A stretch of DNA of 64,000 nucleotides from Micromonospora siamensis (GTDB lineage Bacteria; Actinomycetota; Actinomycetes; Mycobacteriales; Micromonosporaceae): NCBI RefSeq assembly GCF_900090305.1, contig NZ_LT607751.1, positions 3,534,001-3,598,000 of the forward strand. Direction: 5' to 3'. Every line of letters starts with the position of its first letter. Position 1 is the stretch's first letter. The translations under genes were made by a program, and so were the position numbers. Positions 55,126 through 63,545 of the stretch are shown here, one piece after another. The notes beneath the pieces are model-generated. The model had not been told where the DNA came from. It did not search any database and saw nothing but the letters and a program-made list of their open reading frames with translations.

Positions 55126-55818
55126 TCAGTCTGCCCTCGCCGGTGCGGGATGCGATTGCTCGGTCGGCACCGGCGCGGCGGTGCGCCACCAGCGGCGTGA
55201 CGCCACCCCGAACAACGCCGCGCCGACGGCGTTGACCAGGACGTCGTCGACCGACGACACCCGATCCAGCCGCAGCACGTACTGCAGGGTCTCCACGAGG
55301 GCCGAGCAGCCCGCCCCGAACGCCAGGACGCGCGGCAGGGACGCCAGCGCCGCGAAGCGCATCGGGGCGAAGAAGCCCAGCGCCGCTAAGATGACCAGGT
55401 TGCCGGCGATCCCGAGCGGTCCCATGGTGACCAGGTCCCGCAGCGGGACCAGGCTCACCCGGCCGGGAACGGCCCCGGCCCCGGGGCCAGGCATCAGGGT
55501 GAGCCAGACCATCGGCGCCGTCCCGTGGACCATGCCCACCTCGGCCAGCGACGCCCGCCACGCCGCGGGGGCGTCGGCGGCCCGCCGGTGGCGGGCCAGG
55601 GCCCACACCAGCACGGCGGCCGGCGGCAGCCCGAGAAACATCAGGAACAGCACTCCGTTCTCGGTGTCCCCGCAGCCGTGCCACCGCCCGGCCAGGCAGG
55701 CCGGGGCGGACATCAGCAGCGGCCGCCGCACGGCGTACGCGGCGCCGGCCACGACGAGGACCGCCAGGCCGGCACGCACGGCCACGCGCGGGCGGCGACG
55801 CGCCGCTGACTGCCCCAC
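55126..55818 (-). CDS. VanZ-like membrane protein
   Basis: This 230-residue protein has about five membrane helices and the VanZ core: VSLVPLRDL near 120, GNLVILAALGFFAP and the later LVETLQYVLRLDRVSSVDDVLVNAVGA. VanZ proteins give low-level teicoplanin resistance in enterococci; many relatives have unknown functions. GTG lies 3 bp after the upstream hydrolase stop and its stop lies 5 bp before the regulator ATG, so it is tightly linked with both. Confidence 0.87.
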   Translation of the reverse strand: MGQSAARRRPRVAVRAGLAVLVVAGAAYAVRRPLLMSAPACLAGRWHGCGDTENGVLFLMFLGLPPAAVLVWALARHRRAADAPAAWRASLAEVGMVHGTAPMVWLTLMPGPGAGAVPGRVSLVPLRDLVTMGPLGIAGNLVILAALGFFAPMRFAALASLPRVLAFGAGCSALVETLQYVLRLDRVSSVDDVLVNAVGAALFGVASRRWWRTAAPVPTEQSHPAPARAD

Positions 55819-55821
55819 GGC

Positions 55822-57072
55822 TCAGCCACCCGACCCGTCGCCGTCGGGCGCGACGCCGGTGACGGCCTGCATCTCCCGCGCGATCATCTCCGGCAGCGGC
55901 GCGTCGTCCCGGTTGGTGAGGATGACACCGACCCAGCCGGTGTCCGGATAGCTGCTCCAGTTGGCACCCACGCCGGGGTTGCCGCCGGCACGTTGGACCG
56001 CCCACTGGCCGCCGAGGATCTCGGACGACGGTCCGTACGTGCCGAAGGTGGTCGGGCCCAGCGGGATCTTCGCCGCGGTGAGCACGTCGGCCCAGGGCCG
56101 GTCCAGCAGCGTGCCGTCACCCAGGGCACGGACGAACCGGACGAGGTCGGGCGCGGTGGCGAAACCGCCGTCGCCGATGGCGTCGATGAAGGCGCGGCCA
56201 GGATTGCGGCCCAGCAGGTACGGGTACGGGCTGCCCTGGTCGAGGTGGCGCAGGGCGTCGACCCGGCTCCCGTCGGCCAGGGTCAGGTACGGATGGGCGA
56301 TATGCCGGTCGGTGAGCCACTGCGGCCTGGTGAAGAACGCCGAGCCAGTCATGCCGCAGCGCCGGAAGACGTTCTCCTCCACATGGTCCCAGTAGCGCTG
56401 CCCCGACACGGCCTCCACGATCAGCGCGGGGATGACGGCCTCCGCGCCGGCGTGGAAGGCGTTGGGCGTGCCGGGCACACCCACCAGTTCCGCCCGCCGC
56501 GCCCACCGCTGCTGGTAGTCGTGGACCTCACGGCGGCTGCGGAAGATCCGACGGACGTCCTCGTCGGGGGTGTTCAGCCCGGAGGTGCCGGAGAGCAGGT
56601 GGTGGATGGTCACCTTCTCGGCGACGTCGCGGGCGAAGCCGGTCAGGTGGGCGCCCACCGGGTCGGTCAGCCGCAGCCTGCCCTGCTGCGCCAACTGAAG
56701 GACGGCCACCGCGCAGAACGGTTTGCCGGCCGAGCTGAGCGTGAAGGCCGTGTCCGTTCGGTTCGGGACGCCCCGCTCCCGGTCGGCCAGGCCGTAGGCG
56801 CGCGACAGCACCGTCCGGCCCCGGTGCGCGAGGAGCACCACGCCGGAGAACCTGCCCTCGGCGGCCAGCCGGGCCACGTACCGGTCGTAGGCGCCACCGG
56901 GCCGGGTGTCCGGCGGGATCCGGTCGTGCCGCGGCGGGTGGTCCGGGCCCGCGGCGGCATGTCCGACGGCTGCCCCCGGCGGGCCGCCGGCCACCGCCAC
57001 TCCGACGGCGGTCACGCCACCCCAGGTGAGCAGCCGCCGCCGGCCGATGCCTCGTACCGGATTCGATTCCAT
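55822..57072 (-). CDS. Beta-lactamase-family serine hydrolase (S12), Tat-exported
   Basis: This 416-residue protein begins with a twin-arginine signal (GRRRLLTWGG). It carries the SxxK motif in TLSSAGKPF, and a GGNPGVGAN third motif. The usual Tyr-x-Asn motif is not clear: the expected site reads NAFHAGAEAV. The family includes D-Ala-D-Ala carboxypeptidases, class C beta-lactamases and esterases. GGAAGGAA precedes the ATG. It heads the operon with VanZ-like, regulator and kinase genes. Confidence 0.87.
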   Translation of the reverse strand: MESNPVRGIGRRRLLTWGGVTAVGVAVAGGPPGAAVGHAAAGPDHPPRHDRIPPDTRPGGAYDRYVARLAAEGRFSGVVLLAHRGRTVLSRAYGLADRERGVPNRTDTAFTLSSAGKPFCAVAVLQLAQQGRLRLTDPVGAHLTGFARDVAEKVTIHHLLSGTSGLNTPDEDVRRIFRSRREVHDYQQRWARRAELVGVPGTPNAFHAGAEAVIPALIVEAVSGQRYWDHVEENVFRRCGMTGSAFFTRPQWLTDRHIAHPYLTLADGSRVDALRHLDQGSPYPYLLGRNPGRAFIDAIGDGGFATAPDLVRFVRALGDGTLLDRPWADVLTAAKIPLGPTTFGTYGPSSEILGGQWAVQRAGGNPGVGANWSSYPDTGWVGVILTNRDDAPLPEMIAREMQAVTGVAPDGDGSGG

Positions 57073-57089
57073 CCGCGCGATTCCTTCCT

Positions 57090-57140
57090 GGCTGGAGACC
57101 CGGCGCCGACGGGTGCGGCGCCGCGGTTCGTTCTCCAGCC
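57090..57140 (-). promoter_or_regulatory. Hairpin in the leader of the serine hydrolase operon
   Basis: GGCTGGAGA (57090-57098) pairs with TCTCCAGCC (57132-57140), with a further GC-rich pairing inside. It ends next to the ribosome site (57081-57089), so it may affect translation. Confidence 0.4.
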
Positions 57141-57161
57141 AAGACCTCGGATCGTTGCGGC

Positions 57162-57167
57162 AGCGTA
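57162..57167 (-). promoter_or_regulatory. -10 box of the serine hydrolase operon
   Basis: TACGCT on the minus strand, 8 bp downstream of the direct repeat; predicts a leader of about 83 nt. Confidence 0.45.
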
Positions 57168-57175
57168 AGCGTTTT

Positions 57176-57194
57176 CCGATACGTTCCCGATACG
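57176..57194. promoter_or_regulatory. Direct repeat, candidate OmpR-type regulator site
   Basis: CCGATACG occurs at 57176-57183 and 57187-57194, an exact 11-bp period as used by OmpR/PhoB-type regulators. It is placed at the -35 position of the operon promoter, which suggests activation by the regulator encoded in the operon. Confidence 0.55.
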
Positions 57195-57271
57195 CCTGCC
57201 CCGGGCCACCCGGTCAGCCCGGCCGACAGGCCGCGTGCCGCCCGGCGGCGGCCGGCGCCGCTCCCCGCACC

Positions 57272-58195
57272 TCAGTTGTACGGCATGTGGGGGAACCAGC
57301 CGATGCCGAAGTTGGCCGGCACCCGCAGGTCCCAGTAGACGACGGTGAAGACGCCCAGCGCGACGAGCAGCGCCCCGGTCACCACCGCGGCGCGGCGCGG
57401 GTCGCCCATCCAGCGCAGGAACCGTCCGCGGGTGACCACCACGAGGACGGCGAACAGCAGCGTGACGAGCAGGATGTTGCCCAGCGACTGCAGGGTGAAG
57501 GCGAGTGCTCCGTAGAGCGGGTTGCCGGTGTCGGCCGCCCAGTGGAACAGCTTGTTGAACAGCGGATAGGGCCGGCCGATGAGGAAGCCGCCGACCAGCG
57601 CGCCCATGGTCACCACACGGGCGACCGGTCGACGGGCGAAGACGTCGGGAAGCAGTCCGAGCGCGGCAAGGCCGAGGTAGGTCAGGGCCAGACCGATCAC
57701 GCCGAAGACGACGAAGGACTGGATCAGGCGTACCGGCACCCCGCCGACCACGTCGGTGGAGAGCTGGGGGAGTCGGTCGCCGAGCAGGACGCCGAGGGCG
57801 CCATAGCCGGCGGAGACGGTGAGCATGCCGAGGGCCAGCCAACCGACCGGGCGGAGAAGGGACCGCAGGGCGGCGCCGGAGCCGGAGACCTGACTCATCG
57901 GGCCGACCGAGGCGGCCATCGCGATGTTGCAGGCGGTGAAGGTGCCGGCGAATCCGGAGACGAACGCGAACAGCAGTCCGGCGGCGGTGCCGGTGATCGC
58001 GGTGGCCTTGGCGTCGTGGCCGAGGACAGTGTTCGCGACGTTGTCGCCGATGACCGAGTCGACCAGCTCGAACGACCACACGACGGCGAGCAGGACGCCG
58101 GCCGCCGCGCTGATCAGGGCCACCCGTGGTCGACCGTGGCGGTGCCTGGTGGGCGCGCGCAGCCGGTGCGCTTCGGGCAGTTGCCGTAGGGTCAT
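57272..58195 (-). CDS. Polytopic membrane protein of unknown function
   Basis: This 307-residue protein has about eight membrane helices. The segment GFAGTFTACNIAMAASVGPM at the third helix has a small-residue-Cys pattern reminiscent of the DsbD/CcdA superfamily, and the protein ends in a PANFGIGWFPHMPYN motif. The role is unknown; an electron-transfer or transport role is a guess. ATG 58195 follows GAGG by 6 nt. Confidence 0.7.
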   Translation of the reverse strand: MTLRQLPEAHRLRAPTRHRHGRPRVALISAAAGVLLAVVWSFELVDSVIGDNVANTVLGHDAKATAITGTAAGLLFAFVSGFAGTFTACNIAMAASVGPMSQVSGSGAALRSLLRPVGWLALGMLTVSAGYGALGVLLGDRLPQLSTDVVGGVPVRLIQSFVVFGVIGLALTYLGLAALGLLPDVFARRPVARVVTMGALVGGFLIGRPYPLFNKLFHWAADTGNPLYGALAFTLQSLGNILLVTLLFAVLVVVTRGRFLRWMGDPRRAAVVTGALLVALGVFTVVYWDLRVPANFGIGWFPHMPYN

Positions 58196-58380
58196 GACGC
58201 CTCGCATTCCGCAGTCGGTGCCGCGCGCTGCCCGACGCGGGCCTACCGGCGGCGCCGGCCGGCGCGGCGGGCGAACGGGCCGGGGGTGCCTCGCCAGCAT
58301 GCGGCGGGGGCGTCGCGTGTGGCGTCTCCGAGCGTGCGGGGTTGCTGCCTCGGGCCGGCGCCGCCGTCGGGCGGCTGCTC

Positions 58381-58446
58381 CGCGCCACGGCGTCCGGCCG
58401 CGCCACGGCGTCCGGCCGCGCCACGGCGTCCGGCCGCGCCACGGCG
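58381..58446. repeat. 18-bp tandem repeat, 3.7 copies
   Basis: The unit CGCGCCACGGCGTCCGGC is repeated without change at 58381, 58399 and 58417, followed by a 12-bp partial copy. It lies between the polytopic membrane protein and DUF3866 genes. An 18-bp period keeps any frame, but no coding use is evident. Confidence 0.75.
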
Positions 58447-58461
58447 GGGGCCCGGCGGCGC

Positions 58462-59547
58462 TCAGTCGAGCAGACGGGCCGCGTGCCGCCCGGCGGCGGC
58501 CGCCGTCAGAAAGTAGGCGTGGTCGGCGTCGAGCCCGCGGCCCATCGTCGACAGCCCCACCGGGCTGGCCCGCAGGGCGGCGTCCAGGCCGTCGGCGGGC
58601 ACCCGGACGATCCGGTGCCGGCCGGCCAGCGGGGTCAGCGCCGCGTCCACCTCGGCGGCCAGCGCCGGGTCGAGGCCGTCGGGCACCACCAGGTCGGCGC
58701 CGGTCAGGGCGACCCGGCCGTATGCGGTGAGGCTGTGGTGGGACACCCCACGGTGGCGGGGTCGGGGGTCGGCGTCGGAGATCCGCAGCGAGCCGACCGG
58801 CCGTCCGCCCAGCGCGGCGACGGCGTTGACGGCCTCGCCGACGGCCACCCCGGAGAAGCCCCAGCGGGTGCCGGTGCCCAGGTTGCCGGGCCCCTGGGCG
58901 ACGATCGCCACGTCGGCGCGGAGCACGTGCCGGGCGGCGAGCAGGCCGCTGTGCAGGGTGCTGGCCTCCAGGTCGCCACCGAAGGCCTGGCCGACGCTGA
59001 CCGTGCCCGCGAGCTGGCCGGCGAGGCCGGCGAGCGTACGGGAGAACCAGGCCGGCAGTGCCCCACCGTCGGTGAGCAGGTACGCCACCCGGGCGTCGGG
59101 CGCGTCGGCGTGGATGCCGGCGAGGACTGCCGGCAGGGCGGAGTGCAGGTCGGCGGTGACCACCGGCATCCCGTCGACGTCCTCGGCGGCGGCGAGCAGC
59201 TCCCGGTGCGGGGAGGCCTCCTCGTCGACGCCGAGCAGGATCGGCTGCAACGGGGTGTAGCGGGCCTTGACCAGGTGGCCGGCGTCGCGGGTGTCACCTG
59301 CCTGCGGCGGGTCCGGGGGCAGCCGGTCGGGCAGGGCCACCACCAGGGCGTACCCGCCGGTGCCGAGCCCCATCAGCAGGGCGCCGGCGTTGAGCAGCAC
59401 CCGGTCGCCGGGCTCGGGGTCGCCGACCAGCGCGGGGTAGGCCAGGGCCCGCATGGTGGCGCCGTCGGGCAGGGCGACGTCGAGTTCCACCGCGCCGGTC
59501 CACCGCCGCCGTACCGCCGTGACCGTGCCGGACCGCCATCGCACCAT
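58462..59547 (-). CDS. DUF3866 family protein
   Basis: This 361-residue protein matches DUF3866 along its length. Conserved-looking segments are DRVLLNAGALLMGLGTGGYALV, IVAQGPGNLGTGTRWGFSG and PRHRGVSHHSLTAYGRVAL. The Gly-rich and His-rich motifs suggest an enzyme, but the function is unknown. ATG 59547 follows TACCGT (59554-59559) by 6 nt. It lies 43 bp after a CDF transporter gene on the same strand. Confidence 0.88.
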   Translation of the reverse strand: MVRWRSGTVTAVRRRWTGAVELDVALPDGATMRALAYPALVGDPEPGDRVLLNAGALLMGLGTGGYALVVALPDRLPPDPPQAGDTRDAGHLVKARYTPLQPILLGVDEEASPHRELLAAAEDVDGMPVVTADLHSALPAVLAGIHADAPDARVAYLLTDGGALPAWFSRTLAGLAGQLAGTVSVGQAFGGDLEASTLHSGLLAARHVLRADVAIVAQGPGNLGTGTRWGFSGVAVGEAVNAVAALGGRPVGSLRISDADPRPRHRGVSHHSLTAYGRVALTGADLVVPDGLDPALAAEVDAALTPLAGRHRIVRVPADGLDAALRASPVGLSTMGRGLDADHAYFLTAAAAGRHAARLLD

Positions 59548-59553
59548 CCCGGC

Positions 59554-59559
59554 ACGGTA
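59554..59559 (-). promoter_or_regulatory. -10 box of DUF3866 gene
   Basis: TACCGT, 6 nt before ATG 59547. Confidence 0.5.
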
Positions 59560-59589
59560 TCCGCGCCCGGGGACCCGGCCGCGGCCGGG

Positions 59590-60588
59590 TCAGGGTTGCG
59601 GGGCGGTCGGCTCCTGGTCGCCGTCGTCCTGGGTACGTCGGGCCCGCCGCCCCTCCAGGCCGGGCAGCGACCGGGTGGGGTCGAGGAAGACGTACGCGAT
59701 CTCCGGGTAGCGCTCGGTGAGCCGCCGCTCGGCCTCGTCGGCGGCGGCCTCGATGTCGGCGCCGGTGGCGTCGTCGCGGAAGTCGACCTTGGCGGCGACC
59801 AGGATGTCCTCCGGCCCGAGCTGCATGGTCATCAGCGTGTCGATCCGGTCGACGGTGGGCAGGCCGGCCAGGTCGCGTTCGATCTCGCGGTGGATCCGCT
59901 CGGGCACCGCCCGACCGACCAGCAGGGAGATGTTGCTGGTGGCGAGGATGGCGGCGACCACCAGCAGCAGCACGCCGATCAGGATGGAGGCGATCCCGTC
60001 GTAGAGCTCGTCGCCGGTGAGCTCCGACAGGCCGAGGCCGACGCCGGCGATGAGCAGGCCGATCAGCGCGGCGCTGTCCTCCAGGAAGACCGCCTTGACG
60101 GTGGTGTCGGGGGTGAGCCGCAGGAACCGGCGGGGGCTGGTGCGCCAGCGGCGGGACTCCTTGCGGACCTGGCGTGCCGCCCGGGCCAGGGAGATGGCCT
60201 CGATGACGAAGGAGATGGCCAGCACGATGTACGAGATCAGGTAGTTGCCGCTGTGCTCGTGCACGAGGATGGTGGTGACGCCGTGGGTGATGGCGAATCC
60301 GGCGCCGGCGACGAAGGTGAACAGCGCCGCCAGGAAGGCCCAGACGTAGCTCTCCTTGCCGTACCCGAAGGGGTGGCGGGTGTCGGCGGGCTTCGCGCCG
60401 CGGCGCAGCGCCAGGTAGAGCAGCACCTCGGTGGTGGTGTCGGCGACCGAGTGGGCAGCCTCGGAGAGCATCGCCGCGGAGCCGGAGATCAGGCCGGCGA
60501 CCAGCTTGGCGATGGCGATGGCGAGGTTGGCCGTCCCGGCGACCACGACCGTGCCGACGCTCTCGGTCTTGACTTCCGCTTCCGACAT
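59590..60588 (-). CDS. Cation diffusion facilitator (CDF) metal transporter
   Basis: This 332-residue exporter of divalent metals has six membrane helices, with metal ligands expected in AAMLSEAAHSVADTTTE (helix 2) and EDSAALIGLLIAGVG (helix 5). A cytoplasmic metallochaperone-like domain follows from about 215. It resembles the ZitB/FieF-like group annotated as CDF in actinobacteria. ATG 60588 follows TAGGGT (60596-60601) by 7 nt. Confidence 0.9.
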   Translation of the reverse strand: MSEAEVKTESVGTVVVAGTANLAIAIAKLVAGLISGSAAMLSEAAHSVADTTTEVLLYLALRRGAKPADTRHPFGYGKESYVWAFLAALFTFVAGAGFAITHGVTTILVHEHSGNYLISYIVLAISFVIEAISLARAARQVRKESRRWRTSPRRFLRLTPDTTVKAVFLEDSAALIGLLIAGVGLGLSELTGDELYDGIASILIGVLLLVVAAILATSNISLLVGRAVPERIHREIERDLAGLPTVDRIDTLMTMQLGPEDILVAAKVDFRDDATGADIEAAADEAERRLTERYPEIAYVFLDPTRSLPGLEGRRARRTQDDGDQEPTAPQP

Positions 60589-60595
60589 GGGCCTC

Positions 60596-60601
60596 ACCCT
60601 A
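60596..60601 (-). promoter_or_regulatory. -10 box of CDF gene
   Basis: TAGGGT, 7 nt before ATG 60588; this favours it over the in-frame upstream start. Confidence 0.5.
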
Positions 60602-60706
60602 AGTCCGGCCGGTCCGGGACGCCGGGCGACGGCGCCCCGGTGGCGCCGAATGTGGCGTACGGCGCGGCACGCCCGCGCGGGTCCCCGGCGCGGACGTGTG
60701 GGCTGC

Positions 60707-60712
60707 TAGCGT
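60707..60712 (+). promoter_or_regulatory. -10 box of pafBC
   Basis: TAGCGT, 6 nt before GTG 60719. Confidence 0.5.
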
Positions 60713-60718
60713 CTAACC

Positions 60719-61708
60719 GTGTCGCGGACCCGCACCGAACGCCTGGTCAACCTGGTGATCTGCCTGCTCTCCACCCGACGGTTCCTGACCGCCGCGCAGA
60801 TCGCCGCGACCGTTCCCGGGTACGAGCACGACCCCGACGACGCCAAGGACCACGAGGCGTTCCAGCGCAAGTTCGAGCGGGACAAGGCCGAGCTGCGGGA
60901 GCTGGGTGTGCCGTTGGAGACCGGGACGGCGAGCGTCTTCGACGCGGAGCCCGGCTACCGGATCGCCCACCGGGAGTACGCGCTGCCCGACATTCCCCTG
61001 GAGCCGGACGAGGCCGCGGCCGTGGGCATCGCCGCCCGGCTGTGGCAGCACGCCGGGCTGGCCGCCGCCGCCTCCTCGGGGCTGGCGAAGCTGCGCGCCG
61101 CCGGGGTGGACGTGGACCCGCAGGCCACTCTCGGGCTGGAGCCGATGGTGACGGTCGACCCGGCGTTCGCGCCGCTGACCGCCGCGGCCCGGGACCGCCG
61201 GGAGGTCAGCTTCGACTACCGGGTGCCGGACCGGGACGATCCGACCACCCGCCGGCTGCAGCCGTGGGGCGTGGTCTGCTGGCGCGGCCGCTGGTACGTG
61301 GTCGGTCACGACCTGGACCGGGCCGCCACCCGCTGCTTCCGGCTCTCCCGGGTGGTCGGCGCGGTGCGGCCGACCGGCACGCCGGGCGCCTACCGGCCGC
61401 CGGCGGACCTCGACCTGATCAGCCACGTCGCCCGCTGGTCCGGCCCGGTGGAGCGGACCGGGCGGGCCACCGTGCTGGTCACGCCCGGTCGGGCCGCCGG
61501 GCTGCGCCGCTGGGCGGTGGAGAGCGTCTCCGGTCCGGACGGCGACCGGCTGGTGCTGCCGTACGCCGACGCGGACTACCTGGCCGGCCAGTTGGTCGGA
61601 TACGGGTCGGACGTGCGGGTGCTGGAGCCGCCGGAGGTGCGCGAGGCGGTCATCCAGCGGCTCAAGGAGATCGCCGCCCGCCACGACGAGCTGGCGGTGG
61701 CCCGGTGA
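60719..61708 (+). CDS. pafB: WYL-domain regulator PafB
   Basis: This 329-residue protein has an N-terminal winged helix (ERLVNLVICLLSTRRFLTAAQIAATVPGY) and a central WYL domain (about 140-225; VSFDYRVPDRDDPTTRRLQPWGVVCWRGRWYVVGHD). PafB and PafC form a complex that activates the LexA-independent DNA damage response in mycobacteria. It overlaps pafC by 4 bp. Although named for proteasome accessory factors, the genes here are about 7.7 kb from pafA. Confidence 0.93.
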   Translation: MSRTRTERLVNLVICLLSTRRFLTAAQIAATVPGYEHDPDDAKDHEAFQRKFERDKAELRELGVPLETGTASVFDAEPGYRIAHREYALPDIPLEPDEAAAVGIAARLWQHAGLAAAASSGLAKLRAAGVDVDPQATLGLEPMVTVDPAFAPLTAAARDRREVSFDYRVPDRDDPTTRRLQPWGVVCWRGRWYVVGHDLDRAATRCFRLSRVVGAVRPTGTPGAYRPPADLDLISHVARWSGPVERTGRATVLVTPGRAAGLRRWAVESVSGPDGDRLVLPYADADYLAGQLVGYGSDVRVLEPPEVREAVIQRLKEIAARHDELAVAR

Positions 61709-62712
61709 GCCGGCCGACGCCCCGCGTCGGGTCCCGGACGTCCGCCGACCGGCTGGCCCGGCTGCTGAACCTGGTGCCCTACCTGCTGGCCCGGCCGGGC
61801 ATCGAGATCGCCGAGGCGGCCGGTGACCTGGGGGTGACCGAGCGGCAGCTGCGCGAGGACCTGGAGCTGCTCTGGGTGTGCGGGTTGCCCGGTTACGGTC
61901 CGGGTGACCTGATCGACATGGCGTTCGACGGGGACCGGGTGACCATCACCTACGACGCGGGCATCGACCGGCCGCTGCGGTTGACCCCGGACGAGGCGCT
62001 GGCCCTGGTGGTGGCGCTGCGGATGCTCGCCGAGACGCCGGGCGTGGCCAACCGGGAGGCCGTCGAGCGGGCCCTGGCCAAGATCGAGAGCGCGGCCGGT
62101 GACCTGGCCGGGGCGCCGGTGGAGGTGCGGCTGCCCGGGGACACCGCCCGGGTGCGCGAGTTGCGCGCGGCGGTCGAGGGCGGCCGGGCGCTGCGGATCA
62201 CCTACTACACGGCGGCCCGGGACGAGACCACCGAGCGGGTGATCGACCCGCTGCGGATGCTGATGGTGGGTGGCCGGGCGTACGTCGAGGCGTGGTGCCG
62301 GCGCGCCGAGGCGGTCCGGCTGTTCCGGGCCGACCGGATCGACGCCGTCGCCGTGCTGGACGAACCGGCCGTGGTGCCGCCGCAGGCCCGCCCGCAGGAC
62401 CTCAGCGACGGGGTGTTCCGCCCGTCGCCGGACCTGCCGCTGATCACCCTGCGGATCGGGCGGGGGGAGCGGTGGATCACCGAGTACTACCCCTGTGAGC
62501 GGGTGGAGCGCGGCGCCGGGGACGAGTGGGTGGTGTCGCTGCGGGTGACCGACCTGGGCTGGGCCCGCCGTTTCGTGCTCGGCCTCGGGCCGGACGTGAC
62601 GGTGGTCGCCCCCGCCGAGCTGGCCGAGCAGGTCCGCGCGCAGGCGACCGCGGCGCTGGCGGCGTACGCCGTCCCGGCGGGCGACCCGGCGGTGGCGGCG
62701 GCCACCCAGTAG
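61705..62712 (+). CDS. pafC: WYL-domain regulator PafC
   Basis: This 335-residue protein pairs with PafB. It has an N-terminal winged helix (ARLLNLVPYLLARPGIEIAEAAGDLGVTERQLREDLELL) and a WYL domain (about 150-235; LRITYYTAARDETTERVIDPLRMLMVGGRAYVEAWC). GTG overlaps the pafB stop (GTGA). Its TAG stop forms the first bases of the next gene's -10 box. Confidence 0.93.
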   Translation: MSRPTPRVGSRTSADRLARLLNLVPYLLARPGIEIAEAAGDLGVTERQLREDLELLWVCGLPGYGPGDLIDMAFDGDRVTITYDAGIDRPLRLTPDEALALVVALRMLAETPGVANREAVERALAKIESAAGDLAGAPVEVRLPGDTARVRELRAAVEGGRALRITYYTAARDETTERVIDPLRMLMVGGRAYVEAWCRRAEAVRLFRADRIDAVAVLDEPAVVPPQARPQDLSDGVFRPSPDLPLITLRIGRGERWITEYYPCERVERGAGDEWVVSLRVTDLGWARRFVLGLGPDVTVVAPAELAEQVRAQATAALAAYAVPAGDPAVAAATQ

Positions 62713-62715
62713 GCT
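62710..62715 (+). promoter_or_regulatory. -10 box overlapping the pafC stop
   Basis: TAGGCT begins with the pafC stop TAG and ends 7 nt before GTG 62723. Confidence 0.5.
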
Positions 62716-62722
62716 GACCGCC

Positions 62723-62971
62723 GTGGTGAAGTGGATCGTGCTCGCGATGCTGCTGTTCGCGCTCGTCGTGCTGGCCCTGGCGGTCCGGCCGGTGCTGGCG
62801 CGGCTGCCCCGGCTGCGCCGGGCGGCCGTGGCGTTGCAGCGGCGGCAGGGCGAGGCGGAGGCGCTGCGGGCCGCGGCCGAGGAGCTGACCGTGCGCGCCG
62901 AGGAACTCCAACGTCGTGCCGAGACCGCCCAGCAGCGGGTGGAGCTGATCAAGGCCAGGCGCGGCAACTGA
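62723..62971 (+). CDS. Small membrane-anchored coiled-coil protein
   Basis: This 82-residue protein has an N-terminal membrane helix (about 3-22) followed by a long charged helix predicted to form a coiled coil (35-78). Function unknown. It lies between pafC and tatA, a conserved place in my memory of actinobacterial genomes. Confidence 0.75.
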   Translation: MVKWIVLAMLLFALVVLALAVRPVLARLPRLRRAAVALQRRQGEAEALRAAAEELTVRAEELQRRAETAQQRVELIKARRGN

Positions 62972-63185
62972 TCGATCCCGGTCGGTGGCGTGTGCGCGAC
63001 TGCGCGTTGGCCGTCCGTTTCACGCCCGGATGATCAGTCCCGGGTGGTTGACGGGACACTTCGTGGTGGTCAAGACTTCACCGGCCGGCACCCACCAGCA
63101 GGGGCCCGGCGGGTGGCAACGGCCCGTGACGCACGTACGATGGGCTGCGACACACCCTTCGAACACAGAGCGACTGGAGCTTCCC

Positions 63186-63527
63186 ATGGGTGCCCTCAAG
63201 CCGTGGCACATCGCCGTACTCGTGGTCGTGCTGATCCTGCTCTTCGGCGCGAAGCGGCTCCCCGACGCGGCCCGCTCGCTGGGCCGCTCGCTGCGGATCA
63301 TCAAGGCGGAGACCAAGAGCCTGCACGACGACGACCTCGCCGAGAAGGCCGACGCCCAGGCCGGCTACCAGCCGCTGCCGCCCCAGCAGCAGTACGCCCA
63401 GCAGCAGCAGCCGTACGCCCAGCCGCAGCAGCAGCCGTACCCGCCGCAGCCGCAGGCCCAGCCGCAGCCGGTGCAGCAGCCGTACGCCCCGCCGGTCGAC
63501 CCGGTGCAGCGCGTCCGCGACAACTGA
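63186..63527 (+). CDS. tatA: Twin-arginine translocase subunit TatA
   Basis: This 113-residue protein forms the Tat pore with TatC. It has a short N-terminal membrane helix (about 8-24, HIAVLVVVLILLFGAKRLPD) with the usual FGAKRLPD hinge, then an amphipathic helix (ARSLGRSLRIIKAE). The C-terminal half is a long Gln/Pro/Tyr-rich tail. GGAG precedes the ATG. The serine hydrolase at 55822 is one likely client. Confidence 0.95.
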   Translation: MGALKPWHIAVLVVVLILLFGAKRLPDAARSLGRSLRIIKAETKSLHDDDLAEKADAQAGYQPLPPQQQYAQQQQPYAQPQQQPYPPQPQAQPQPVQQPYAPPVDPVQRVRDN

Positions 63528-63545
63528 CCGAAGGGCCCGAGCACC

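Noticed and set aside
58381..58446. CRISPR-like array
   Set aside because: The repeats are contiguous without spacers and there are no cas genes.
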